Shown here: positions 5,868 to 12,669 of the stretch, one piece after another
Position numbering within the stretch: position 1 is the first letter of the stretch
How the letters are laid out: every line of letters begins with the position of its first letter
Assembly: GCA_030610725.1 (NCBI GenBank)
Contig: JAUWRE010000003.1
Span: forward strand, 1-15,395
DNA length: 15,395 nucleotides
Direction: 5' to 3'
DNA from: Candidatus Aerophobota bacterium
Lineage (GTDB): Bacteria; Aerophobota; Aerophobia; Aerophobales; AE-B3A
Notes under the pieces: generated by a model
What the model saw: the letters and a program-made list of their open reading frames with translations, nothing else
What the model was told of the DNA's origin: nothing
Database searches by the model: none
Made by a program: the position numbers and the translations under genes

Positions 5868-6869
5868 ATGAATAGGGTTAACAAAAAACAGACAGTCAAA
5901 GGGGAGGCTATAGCAAATATTCCCTGGGAAGAAAAACCACCAGACTGCAAAACAGTGGTTTGGCGATCGAAACGAAACCCTATCATTTCAAGAGACCTGC
6001 TTCTAAATTCGAACAGCATTTTCAATAGTGCAGTGGTTCCGTTTAATGGGGAGTTCGCCGGAGTATTTCGCTGTGACAACAAAGCGCGCAGGATGGTGAT
6101 TCACAGTGGACGAAGCAAAGACGGGATTAATTGGGAGATCGAAGAGGACCTGATTCAGTTTATCTGCCAGGATGAGGAAATTGGAGACTTCGAATATAGA
6201 TATGATCCGCGGGTGTGCTGGGTCGAGGACCGATATTATGTGACGTGGTGCAACGGCTATCATGGCCCAACTATTGGCGTTGGGTATACGTATGATTTCA
6301 AAGAGTTCTATCAGTTGGAGAACGCCTTTCTGCCCTTCAACAGAAACGGTGTCTTGTTCCCGAAAAAGATTAATGGTAAATATGCTATACTAAGTCGGCC
6401 TAGCGATAGGGGACACACTCCTTTTGGCGATATCTTCTACAGTGAAAGCCCGGACATGTGTTATTGGGGGTGTCACAGGCATGTCATGTCCCCTGTAAAC
6501 GGGTGGCAAAGCACAAAGGTCGGTGCTGGACCAATCCCTATAGAGACGACAGAAGGCTGGCTTATGATTTATCATGGAGTACTAACATCATGCAATGGGT
6601 TTGTATACAGTGCAGGAGCGGCCCTTTTGGATATTGACAAGCCATGGAAGGTGATTCACAGAACAGAGCCCTACATCCTTTCGCCCCAGACGCTTGATGA
6701 ATGCGTAGGGGATGTTCCCAATGTTGTTTTTCCGGTTGCAGCACTGTGTGATGCCCCTACAGGCAGAATGGCAATCTATTATGGGGCGGCCGATACGGTG
6801 GTATGTCTGGCCTTCACGCAGGTTGATGACCTGATAGATTTTGTGAAAAGCAATTCGATAGTGCGATAA
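5868..6869 (+). CDS. GH130-family mannoside phosphorylase or mannosidase
   Basis: This 333-residue protein has the five-bladed propeller pattern of glycoside hydrolase family 130, whose members phosphorolyse or hydrolyse beta-linked mannosides. Landmarks in order are RNPIISR (about 36-42), [16 protein letters not shown] (53-68), RYDPRV with the expected proton donor D113, [15 protein letters not shown] (176-190), [20 protein letters not shown] (218-237) and AIYYGAADT (302-310). Length is normal and no signal peptide is seen, so it is probably cytosolic. Whether it is a phosphorylase depends on basic phosphate-binding residues that I cannot place without an alignment. The start at 5868 follows AAGGAG (5855-5860) by seven bases. 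It likely has its own promoter, since about 460 bases and a possible terminator separate it from the GH127 gene. Confidence 0.83.
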   Translation: MNRVNKKQTVKGEAIANIPWEEKPPDCKTVVWRSKRNPIISRDLLLNSNSIFNSAVVPFNGEFAGVFRCDNKARRMVIHSGRSKDGINWEIEEDLIQFICQDEEIGDFEYRYDPRVCWVEDRYYVTWCNGYHGPTIGVGYTYDFKEFYQLENAFLPFNRNGVLFPKKINGKYAILSRPSDRGHTPFGDIFYSESPDMCYWGCHRHVMSPVNGWQSTKVGAGPIPIETTEGWLMIYHGVLTSCNGFVYSAGAALLDIDKPWKVIHRTEPYILSPQTLDECVGDVPNVVFPVAALCDAPTGRMAIYYGAADTVVCLAFTQVDDLIDFVKSNSIVR

Positions 6870-6945
6870 GGGAAGATACTTACAATAATTTCGTAAATCT
6901 GATTTTTACATAAGAAAGCTTGTTAAAACAGAAGGGAGATGACAG

Positions 6946-8007
6946 GTGGGCAAGAATTATAAAATAGCGGTGATTGCGGGAGATGGGATAGGACCAGAGG
7001 TAGCAAGAGAGGCACTTAAGATTTTGCAGGTGGTGGCCGAGAAAGAAGAGTTTAAATATGAAACTATTGAGTATGATTTTGGAGGAGAGAGATACCTTAG
7101 AACGGGTGAGGCATTGCCCGGTTCTGCTCTGGAGGAATTGAAAGAAGTAGATGCTATTTATTTAGGAGCAATAGGGCATCCCGATGTTAAGACAGGTATT
7201 TTAGAGCAGGGAATTCTCTTGAAAATTCGTTTTGGGCTTGACCAGTACATAAATTTTCGTCCGGTGAAGCTTTATCCTGGCGTCTGGACACCTTTGAAGG
7301 ATAAAGGTCCCAAAGAGATAGATTTTGTAGTAATTAGAGAAAATACAGAAGGGCTTTATTTAGGAATGGGCGGATTTGTTAAGAAAGGGACAGAGGATGA
7401 GATTGCTATTCAAGAGATGGTAAACACGAGAAAGGGAGTAGAGAGGTGTATCAGATATGCTTTTGAATATACCAAAAAGAGAAATAAAGAAAGCAAACTT
7501 ACTCTTTGTGATAAGGCAAATGTACTTGTCTTTGCTCATGATCTCTGGCAGAGGGTGTTTGAAGAGGTAGGAGAGGAATATCCCTCTATAAAGAAAGACC
7601 ATGCTTTTGTTGACGCTGTCTGTATGTGGATGGTAAAGAATCCGGAGTGGTTTGATGTGATAGTTACTTGCAATATGTTCGGTGACATAATTACTGACCT
7701 GGGAGCTATGATTCAGGGAGGGATGGGTATAGCAGCAGGAGGTAATATTAATCCGGAGGGCGTTTCTATGTTTGAGCCTATTCATGGCTCTGCTCCCAAA
7801 TATACAGGAAAGAATGTAATTAATCCTCTGGCGGCTATTTCAGCTATGGGAATGCTCCTGCAGCATTTGGGAGAAAAAAAGGGAGCAGATTTGGTGGATA
7901 AAGCTATAGCCAGAACTCTTTCATCGGGCAAGATTAAGGATTTATCTACTCAAAGCGGCTTGAAAACGGATGAAATTGGTGATATGATAGTTAAATCTAT
8001 AATATAA
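6946..8007 (+). CDS. leuB: 3-isopropylmalate dehydrogenase-like beta-decarboxylating dehydrogenase
   Basis: This 353-residue enzyme of the isocitrate/isopropylmalate dehydrogenase family oxidises and decarboxylates a 2-hydroxy acid using NAD(P). The family landmarks are GDGIGPEV at the N-terminus, the [16 protein letters not shown] substrate arm, [39 protein letters not shown] with metal-binding aspartates, and [20 protein letters not shown], the cofactor-site signature typical of NAD-dependent LeuB. Parts of the arm and the RENTEG region also recall tartrate or D-malate dehydrogenases, so the leucine pathway role is likely but not certain; no leuA, leuC or leuD is in the window. It starts with GTG at 6946 behind AAGGGAG (6932-6938). 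Composition turns AT-rich here, marking entry into core-like DNA. Confidence 0.82.
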   Translation: MGKNYKIAVIAGDGIGPEVAREALKILQVVAEKEEFKYETIEYDFGGERYLRTGEALPGSALEELKEVDAIYLGAIGHPDVKTGILEQGILLKIRFGLDQYINFRPVKLYPGVWTPLKDKGPKEIDFVVIRENTEGLYLGMGGFVKKGTEDEIAIQEMVNTRKGVERCIRYAFEYTKKRNKESKLTLCDKANVLVFAHDLWQRVFEEVGEEYPSIKKDHAFVDAVCMWMVKNPEWFDVIVTCNMFGDIITDLGAMIQGGMGIAAGGNINPEGVSMFEPIHGSAPKYTGKNVINPLAAISAMGMLLQHLGEKKGADLVDKAIARTLSSGKIKDLSTQSGLKTDEIGDMIVKSII

Positions 8008-8023
8008 AAAAATAGTAAAAAAG

Positions 8024-8106
8024 TAGGGACAGCGACCATTTATCCGGTAGTAATGTACACGCAAAAAATAGTCTTTTATCCTTTTAATAAATGGTCGCTG
8101 TCCCTA
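8024..8106. repeat. 20-bp perfect inverted repeat, REP/MITE-like
   Basis: TAGGGACAGCGACCATTTAT (8024-8043) returns exactly inverted at 8087-8106, with 43 bases between. It fills the gap between two convergent genes and ends two bases from the stop codon of the minus-strand gene, and both arms run out into A/T-rich ends. GGGACAG-type palindromes are common as dispersed REP-like elements tied to Y1 (RAYT) transposases; no transposase is present here. It would also fold as a bidirectional terminator. Confidence 0.7.
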
Positions 8107-8108
8107 TT

Positions 8109-9281
8109 TTAAATTCTTCCGTAATGCTTTTCTACTATTTTTGGTATATCATCTTTTTCTATTTGAATGATTTTCATTTCCCTTTCTGCTGACAAGGAAG
8201 AGTCGGAGGCATGAGCTCCATTTTTTATAATATCAAGGCCAAAATCTTTACGAACTGTTCCTGGAGCAGCCTCTTTAGGATTGGTTTCTCCCAGAACCTT
8301 CCTGATTTTCATAATAGCATTTTCTCCCTGATAGACCAAGGCTAAGCATTTTTCCTTGCCTTCTCTTTCCTTTCCCTCTTCAAAAACTTCTCTGGGGTCT
8401 ATCCCAGAGATGAATTTTATGATTTTGTTGAATTCGTGTTCTGCCTTGTATACTTTAAGTTCTTCAGCGATTCCTTCCTCTATTCCACTGGGAAGTCTAA
8501 AATCGAGTGAGCCTTGCAGGGAAGACCTGATTTCTTTCAGGAGTTTTCCTTTCATTTTCTCTGTCAATCTCTCTTTTATGGGCGCATAAAACTCCTCTGC
8601 TTCCCTAACTCCCATATGGATTACCTTTGCTCCTATGATAAAAAGACCTGTCTGAGAGAATCTGTCAATAATGTTACCGACTTTGGAACTTAGCTCCTGA
8701 AAGCTATCTGGCTTTATCAAAACCAGAGTTTTTTCTAATTTGACTTCAGGGGGATAGCTAATTATTTTCTCCAGGATTCCGCCATCAGTTTTAGAATATT
8801 TAGCCCATATTTTAAGTTCTTGTTCTATTTCCTCTTCATCCGAGCCAATAAGCACAGCTGGCTCAAAGTAGGCAATTCTTCCTTTTTTTTCGATGTAATC
8901 ACCATAAGTACCACGTATGGTCTCTCCAATAGAGATTTTGGTAATATGTCCCACTACTCTCTTTAGCTCTTCGATAACATTGTCCCCCTCGAAAAGAAGG
9001 AGCATAACCCGGGGAGGAAAGTCACTTTCTTCCCGGCGTAGATAATCGGTAAAAAGATAATTTTTGATCTCCTTAATAATTTTTATGTTTTTTTCCTCTT
9101 CTCCTCCCGAGGTCATTACAGCTTCAGCATATTCTTCTATTAGTTTTCTACTGGGAGCAAACATCCTTGCTGCCACAAGATTTAATCTTCCCCAGGAAAG
9201 GAGACGATTAATTACTCCGCCGGTGCGAGACTTGCGGATAGTATAGGGACTGATAAGGACATAAGCAAGCTCTTTGGTCAT
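8109..9281 (-). CDS. Tandem nucleoside-diphosphate-kinase-like protein, N-terminal domain inactive
   Basis: A 390-residue protein made of two NDK-like domains, against about 150 residues for an ordinary enzyme that moves phosphate between NTPs and NDPs. The C-terminal domain (about 184-375) keeps LVLIKPD with K190, PGTVRKDFG with R344 and NGAHASDS with the phospho-accepting H357, so it may be active. It carries an insertion of roughly 70 residues (about 235-310) between the early strands and LALVYQGENA. The N-terminal domain (about 5-162) keeps ETIRGTYGDY and IGSDEEEIEQELKIW but has SPY for KPD, and isoleucine (I145) where the catalytic histidine should be. The start at 9281 is preceded by GGAG eight bases upstream; an in-frame ATG at 9311 lies past the -10 box. 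It is convergent with the leuB-like gene and divergent from nfo. Confidence 0.8.
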   Translation of the reverse strand: MTKELAYVLISPYTIRKSRTGGVINRLLSWGRLNLVAARMFAPSRKLIEEYAEAVMTSGGEEEKNIKIIKEIKNYLFTDYLRREESDFPPRVMLLLFEGDNVIEELKRVVGHITKISIGETIRGTYGDYIEKKGRIAYFEPAVLIGSDEEEIEQELKIWAKYSKTDGGILEKIISYPPEVKLEKTLVLIKPDSFQELSSKVGNIIDRFSQTGLFIIGAKVIHMGVREAEEFYAPIKERLTEKMKGKLLKEIRSSLQGSLDFRLPSGIEEGIAEELKVYKAEHEFNKIIKFISGIDPREVFEEGKEREGKEKCLALVYQGENAIMKIRKVLGETNPKEAAPGTVRKDFGLDIIKNGAHASDSSLSAEREMKIIQIEKDDIPKIVEKHYGRI

Positions 9282-9299
9282 CTTCTTTTCTCCATTGGT

Positions 9300-9327
9300 A
9301 AAATAACACAAATTTACTTTCTGTCAA
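9300..9327 (-). promoter_or_regulatory. Promoter of the tandem NDK gene
   Basis: Read on the minus strand, TTGACA (9327-9322) is 16 bases from TATTTT (9305-9300), placed about 20 bases before the chosen ATG. A perfect -35 and a fair -10 support it. Confidence 0.6.
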
Positions 9328-9349
9328 TAGAGTATCTCAGGACAATTTT

Positions 9350-9378
9350 TTGACTCTTCTATTGTTTTTGATTAGAAT
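9350..9378 (+). promoter_or_regulatory. Promoter of nfo
   Basis: TTGACT (9350-9355) and TAGAAT (9373-9378) are exactly 17 bases apart, about 40 bases before the nfo start. With the minus-strand promoter it makes a compact divergent control region. Confidence 0.65.
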
Positions 9379-9417
9379 CAAGGAAAGGTTTTTGGGTAAA
9401 ACAAAAGGGTAACTAAT

Positions 9418-10266
9418 ATGAAATTCGGATTTCATATATCCATTGGGGGAGGGCTTTCTAAAGTGGCAGAGCGAGCTAGGAGACTAGGATGCCAGACTAT
9501 ACAGATTTTTTCCCATAATCCTCGCCAATGGAAGAGCAGTTCATTCACCGAAGATGAAGTAAAAATGTTTAAAAGAGATATAGAAAAAGAGGAAATTCAT
9601 CCTGTTTTTGTACATATGCCCTATCTTCCTAATCTTGCTTCTCCCGAAGAGAGTCTTCACTCTAAGTCAGTTGAAAGTTTATACCAGGATTTAATAAGAA
9701 CGGGAATACTTGCTATCCCCTATCTTGTTATTCATCTTGGCAGTAAGGGGAGCTCTGATGAAGGTGAGGCTCTGGCTAGAATAAGTCGGGCTATAAATGA
9801 AGTATTTATTCGAGTGAGAAATAGGGTTATTATTCTTCTAGAAAATACGGCTGGTCAGGGAACAGAAGTAGGATATACTTTTTCTCAGATTAGGGCCATA
9901 AGTGATCAGGTAGAAGATAAGAATCGCATTGGCGTTTGTCTTGATACAGCTCATACTTTTGAAGCAGGATATGATATATCCAGGGCAAAGGGGCTTGAGG
10001 AAACTATAGAGGATTTTGATAGGTCAATTGGTCTGGAAAAGCTCTATCTTATTCATCTTAATGATTCTAAAACTCCTCTTGGCTCTCATGTTGATAGACA
10101 CTGGCATATTGGAGAAGGGTATATTGGTCTAGAGGGCTTCAGGAGAATAGTCAACCACTGGCAACTTTCCCATCTTCCTGCCATTATGGAGACGCCACGC
10201 CAGGATGATAGGGATGATTTCAGGAATATGTCTGTTATAAGAGGACTAGTAGAACAAGAGACGTGA
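9418..10266 (+). CDS. nfo: Endonuclease IV (AP endonuclease)
   Basis: This 282-residue protein is endonuclease IV, which cuts the DNA backbone 5' of abasic sites and trims blocked 3' ends in base-excision repair. It is a TIM barrel with a three-zinc site, and the ligand motifs are all present: VHMPYL, VIHLGSKG, ILLENTAGQG, GVCLDTAHTFEAGYD, IHLNDSKTPLGSHVDRHWHI followed by GEGYIG, and IMETP near the end. Length is normal. It starts at 9418 with a modest AAAGGG site upstream, behind a clear sigma-70 promoter. The next gene follows closely and is probably co-transcribed. No oddities were seen apart from the small tandem repeat at its 3' end. Confidence 0.95.
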   Translation: MKFGFHISIGGGLSKVAERARRLGCQTIQIFSHNPRQWKSSSFTEDEVKMFKRDIEKEEIHPVFVHMPYLPNLASPEESLHSKSVESLYQDLIRTGILAIPYLVIHLGSKGSSDEGEALARISRAINEVFIRVRNRVIILLENTAGQGTEVGYTFSQIRAISDQVEDKNRIGVCLDTAHTFEAGYDISRAKGLEETIEDFDRSIGLEKLYLIHLNDSKTPLGSHVDRHWHIGEGYIGLEGFRRIVNHWQLSHLPAIMETPRQDDRDDFRNMSVIRGLVEQET

Positions 10267-10288
10267 TGCGTATTGCGTATTGCGCAAT
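10267..10288. repeat. 7-bp tandem repeat TGCGTAT at nfo 3' end
   Basis: TGCGTAT at 10267-10273 and 10274-10280 is followed by the variant TGCGCAA, and ATTGCGCAAT (10279-10288) is a palindrome. It begins at the last base pair of the nfo stop region and fills the gap before the ribosome-binding site of the next gene. Short 7-mer runs like this occur in some metagenomic genomes; here it is only two to three units. Confidence 0.5.
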
Positions 10289-10310
10289 CCGATATAGGGG
10301 AGCACGAGCG

Positions 10311-11321
10311 ATGGAAAGTAATTCTTTTCCAATAGGAAAACTAAACCCTAAATTTCTAGAAAAATTATTTTCTTCTCTTCCTGATGACAAAAGAGTCATT
10401 GTTGGTCCGGGGATTGGAAAAGATGCAGCAGTTATAAATTTTGGAAAAACCTGCCTGGTGGTAAAGACCGACCCTATAACTTTCACTTCTGGCAATCTTG
10501 GCTGGTATTCCGTGAATATTAATGCTAATGATATAGCTTGCCTGGGAGCTGCTCCCCGTTGGTTTTTAGCTACTTTACTCCTTCCTCGAAAAGGGACCTC
10601 TGAAGCTTTAGTGAAGAGAATTTTTGAAGAGGTCAATTCTGCCTGCCAGGCATTGGGAATCTCTCTGGTGGGTGGGCATACAGAAGTTACCCCTCGAGTA
10701 GCTCATCCAATTATGGTAGGACAGATGATAGGAGAGGTTTCCCGGGAAAAATTAATTGATGGTTCAGGAGTAAAATTAGGAGATGCTATTCTTCTCACTA
10801 AAGGAATTGCCATAGAAGGAACAAGTGTTATCTATCAGGAAAAAGGTGAGGAACTAAAAAGACGATTCTCTCCAAAGATGTTGAATAGAATGAAGAACTT
10901 AATTTATTCTCCCGGGATAAGTGTGGTCAAAGAGGCTCTTTTAGCCAGTAAAACGGGTAAGGTTCATTCAATGCACGACCCTACAGAAGGAGGATTAAAG
11001 ACAGGATTATGGGAGATGGCTTATGCCTCAGGTGTAGGGATGAAGATAGAGAAGAAGAAGGTTCCTATCTTAAAGGAAACAGAGGCAGTTTGTAAATTGT
11101 ATGGCTTAGACCCTCTGGGACTACTTGCTTCAGGAGCCTTGCTTTTGATTACGGATGCACGGCAGGCGGAAAAACTCTGTCAAATTTATGAGAAAGAGGA
11201 AATAACGTGTAGTGTAATTGGTGAAGTTGTTTCCCGGGAGAAGGGAGTTAAGATAGTAGAGGGGAAAGAAGAGCTGAGCCTTTCTCAGTTTAATCAGGAT
11301 GAGCTCAGTAAAATTCTGTAA
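10311..11321 (+). CDS. AIR synthase-family protein, HypE-like
   Basis: This 336-residue protein belongs to the PurM/HypE/SelD/ThiL superfamily of ATP-binding enzymes. Visible marks are VGPGIGKDAAVINFG, VVKTDPITF, NINANDIACLGAAPRWFLAT, LVGGHTEVTPRVAHPIMVGQ and HSMHDPTEGGLKTGLWEMAY, which match HypE most closely (GHTE and HDPTEGG). HypE makes the thiocyanate precursor of the cyanide ligands of NiFe hydrogenases on its C-terminal cysteine in a PRIC tail. This protein ends in LSQFNQDELSKIL without that cysteine, and no other hyp genes are near, so a hydrogenase role is doubtful. Start 10311 follows AGGGGAG (10296-10302) by eight bases; in-frame GTG 10263 and ATG 10266 overlap the tandem repeat. 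It is probably in one operon with nfo and the flavoprotein gene. Confidence 0.82.
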   Translation: MESNSFPIGKLNPKFLEKLFSSLPDDKRVIVGPGIGKDAAVINFGKTCLVVKTDPITFTSGNLGWYSVNINANDIACLGAAPRWFLATLLLPRKGTSEALVKRIFEEVNSACQALGISLVGGHTEVTPRVAHPIMVGQMIGEVSREKLIDGSGVKLGDAILLTKGIAIEGTSVIYQEKGEELKRRFSPKMLNRMKNLIYSPGISVVKEALLASKTGKVHSMHDPTEGGLKTGLWEMAYASGVGMKIEKKKVPILKETEAVCKLYGLDPLGLLASGALLLITDARQAEKLCQIYEKEEITCSVIGEVVSREKGVKIVEGKEELSLSQFNQDELSKIL

Positions 11322-11343
11322 ATGATAAGAAAGGAGATTTTAG

Positions 11344-11829
11344 ATGAGTAAGATTGGTATAGTCTATTATTCTCGTACTGGAAATACTGAGAAAATGTCA
11401 GAATTCGTTTACCAGGGAGTGAAAATGGAGGAGGTAGAAGCTGAACTCAAAAAGGTAGAAGAGACCTCTTTGGAAGATCTTCTCTCATGGGATGGAATAA
11501 TTGTGGGTTCACCTACCTATTACGGACTGGTTGCCGCTCCAATTAAGGATTTTTTTGATCGCTCGGTAAAGTATCACGGGAAACTGGAAGGGAAAGTGGG
11601 CGGAGCTTTTTCCTCTGCGGCCAATATTGGAGGGGGAAATGAGACTACAATAATTTCTATTTTGCAAATGATGCTAATTCACGGAATGATAGTGAAGGGC
11701 ACCTCTAAAGGGGACCATTATGGACCGGTAAGTATTGGGTCACCTGATGAGCGAGTAGAGAGTCAATGTGAAGCCTTGGGAAGGCGAGTGGCTAGATTAG
11801 TTAAGAAGTTGAGTAAAAAGGAGAGATAA
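11344..11829 (+). CDS. Flavodoxin-fold protein, WrbA-like
   Basis: This 161-residue protein has the flavodoxin fold that binds FMN, and resembles NAD(P)H:quinone oxidoreductases of the WrbA type in short form. The phosphate loop YYSRTGNTEKM is at 8-18, the isoalloxazine-contacting GSPTYYGLVAAPIKDFFD is near 54-71, and a third FMN loop lies at SSAANIGGGNETT. True WrbA is nearer 190-200 residues, so the quinone assignment is tentative. AAGGAG (11331-11336) lies seven bases before the ATG, 22 bases after the AIR synthase gene. Its stop codon lies inside a 42-base repeat, and five bases later stands a broken copy of the hisA start, so hisA was the original next gene. Confidence 0.82.
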   Translation: MSKIGIVYYSRTGNTEKMSEFVYQGVKMEEVEAELKKVEETSLEDLLSWDGIIVGSPTYYGLVAAPIKDFFDRSVKYHGKLEGKVGGAFSSAANIGGGNETTIISILQMMLIHGMIVKGTSKGDHYGPVSIGSPDERVESQCEALGRRVARLVKKLSKKER

Positions 11830-11859
11830 AGAAGTGCTAATTATTCCAGCAATTGACTT
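11818..11859 (+). repeat. Left copy of 42-bp direct repeat, with hisA start remnant
   Basis: This copy begins AAGGAGAGATAAA and ends GCAATTGACTT. It matches 14968-15009 at 38 of 42 positions, with four A/G differences, and matching stops sharply at both ends. GTG at 11834 would encode MLIIPAID, the first residues of HisA, before running into unrelated DNA. The two differences inside the hisA codons (CTA/CTG, CCA/CCG) are silent. Confidence 0.88.
11834..11859 (+). pseudogene. hisA: hisA 5' remnant left of the island
   Basis: GTG CTA ATT ATT CCA GCA ATT GAC encodes MLIIPAID, identical to the start of the intact hisA at 14984. Reading then passes into FFFFYS-like island sequence. It is a scar of the original flavoprotein-hisA junction and encodes nothing useful. 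Confidence 0.8.
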
Positions 11860-11908
11860 TTTCTTTTTCTATAGTATATTTTTATAAAAGTAAAACTTCT
11901 TTACTTTT
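11853..11908 (+). promoter_or_regulatory. Promoter and palindromic operator of the AbrB/PIN operon
   Basis: TTGACT (11853-11858) is 16 bases from TATATT (11875-11880). Just downstream, AAAAGTAAA (11886-11894) and TTTACTTTT (11900-11908) form a perfect 9-bp inverted repeat around ACTTC, ending next to the ribosome-binding site. The repeat suits binding by the AbrB-type antitoxin. The -35 box lies within the hisA remnant, so the host repeat may supply part of the promoter (inference). Confidence 0.6.
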
Positions 11909-11921
11909 GAGGGGGAATAAA

Positions 11922-12176
11922 ATGAATTATCCAGGCAAGGTAAGTCTTAAAGGGCAAATTACAATTCCTAAAAAAATAAGAAATAAACTGGGGGTGGCTC
12001 CGGGAGATTTTGTCCTTTTCACAGAAGAAAAAGGTGCGGTTGTGCTTAAGAAAGCGAGGATATCTCCTGAAGAAGAATTTAACACACTAGTTACAACCCT
12101 GGACAAAAAGATTAAGAAACTTGGAATTACTGATCAAGATATTGAGGATGCTATTAAGTGGTCAAGAAAAAAGTAG
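11922..12176 (+). CDS. AbrB/SpoVT-type antitoxin
   Basis: This 84-residue protein opens with a SpoVT-AbrB swapped-hairpin DNA-binding domain: GKVSLKGQITIPKKIRNKLG, then VAPGDFVLFTEEKGAVVLKK. The remainder (about 50-84) is a charged helix-rich tail suited to holding a toxin. The start at 11922 follows GAGGGGG (11909-11915) by six bases; an in-frame TTG at 11853 would start inside the promoter. The end overlaps the PIN gene by 19 bases, a sign of tight coupling. It is the first gene inside the island bounded by the 42-bp repeat, so it may stabilise the island as an addiction module. It differs in type from both other antitoxins in the window. Confidence 0.87.
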   Translation: MNYPGKVSLKGQITIPKKIRNKLGVAPGDFVLFTEEKGAVVLKKARISPEEEFNTLVTTLDKKIKKLGITDQDIEDAIKWSRKK

Positions 12177-12583
12177 TATTAGATACCAATGTTTTGATTT
12201 CTTCTTTACTGAAATCAGAAAGTAAAGCAAGAGACATATATAGATTAGTCTTAAGAGGAGAGATAGAACTCTACACTTCCGTAGATTTGATAAACGAATT
12301 ATCAAGGGTATTGGAATATCCTAAATTTAAGTTTGAAAAACTCCAAAAGAAAGTATTCCTAAAGAATCTAACAAGAGTAGCTACTATTTTAGTTAATCCA
12401 GGATTGAGAATAGATTTGATCAAAGAAGATCCTCCGGATAATAAATTCTTAGAATGTGCAGTTGAGGCGAAGGTTGACTATCTCATCAGTGGTGATAATA
12501 AGCATCTTCTGCCCCTCAAGAATTTTCAAGGAATAAGAATAATAAGTCCCAGTGAGTTTCTGAAATTATATCAGGACCAATAA
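12158..12583 (+). CDS. PIN-domain toxin (COG1569-type)
   Basis: This 141-residue protein is a PIN-domain nuclease of the kind annotated as putative TA toxin component, PIN family. The acidic site is complete: D9 in VVLDTNVLIS, E47 in DLINELSRVL, D94 in EDPPDNKFLECA and D113 in LISGDNKHLL. The last motif (SGDNKHLL) and the closing IISPSEFL are typical of this subfamily and unlike the VapC at 242-637. It starts with GTG at 12158 inside the end of the antitoxin gene, with no separate promoter. It is probably an RNase held inactive by the AbrB-type partner; its target is unknown. The next gene lies 86 bases downstream on the same strand. Confidence 0.88.
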   Translation: MVKKKVVLDTNVLISSLLKSESKARDIYRLVLRGEIELYTSVDLINELSRVLEYPKFKFEKLQKKVFLKNLTRVATILVNPGLRIDLIKEDPPDNKFLECAVEAKVDYLISGDNKHLLPLKNFQGIRIISPSEFLKLYQDQ

Positions 12584-12669
12584 AGAAAAATAGCTGTTTT
12601 GAACTTTGAATGTGGAACAAAGAATTCTTGGGATGCTGAAAGGCGAGATTGTTATAGGATTCATTAAGA

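Noticed and set aside
10267..10288. Tandem TGCGTAT units as the start of a CRISPR or satellite array
   Set aside because: Only two to three 7-base units with no spacers; too short for either.
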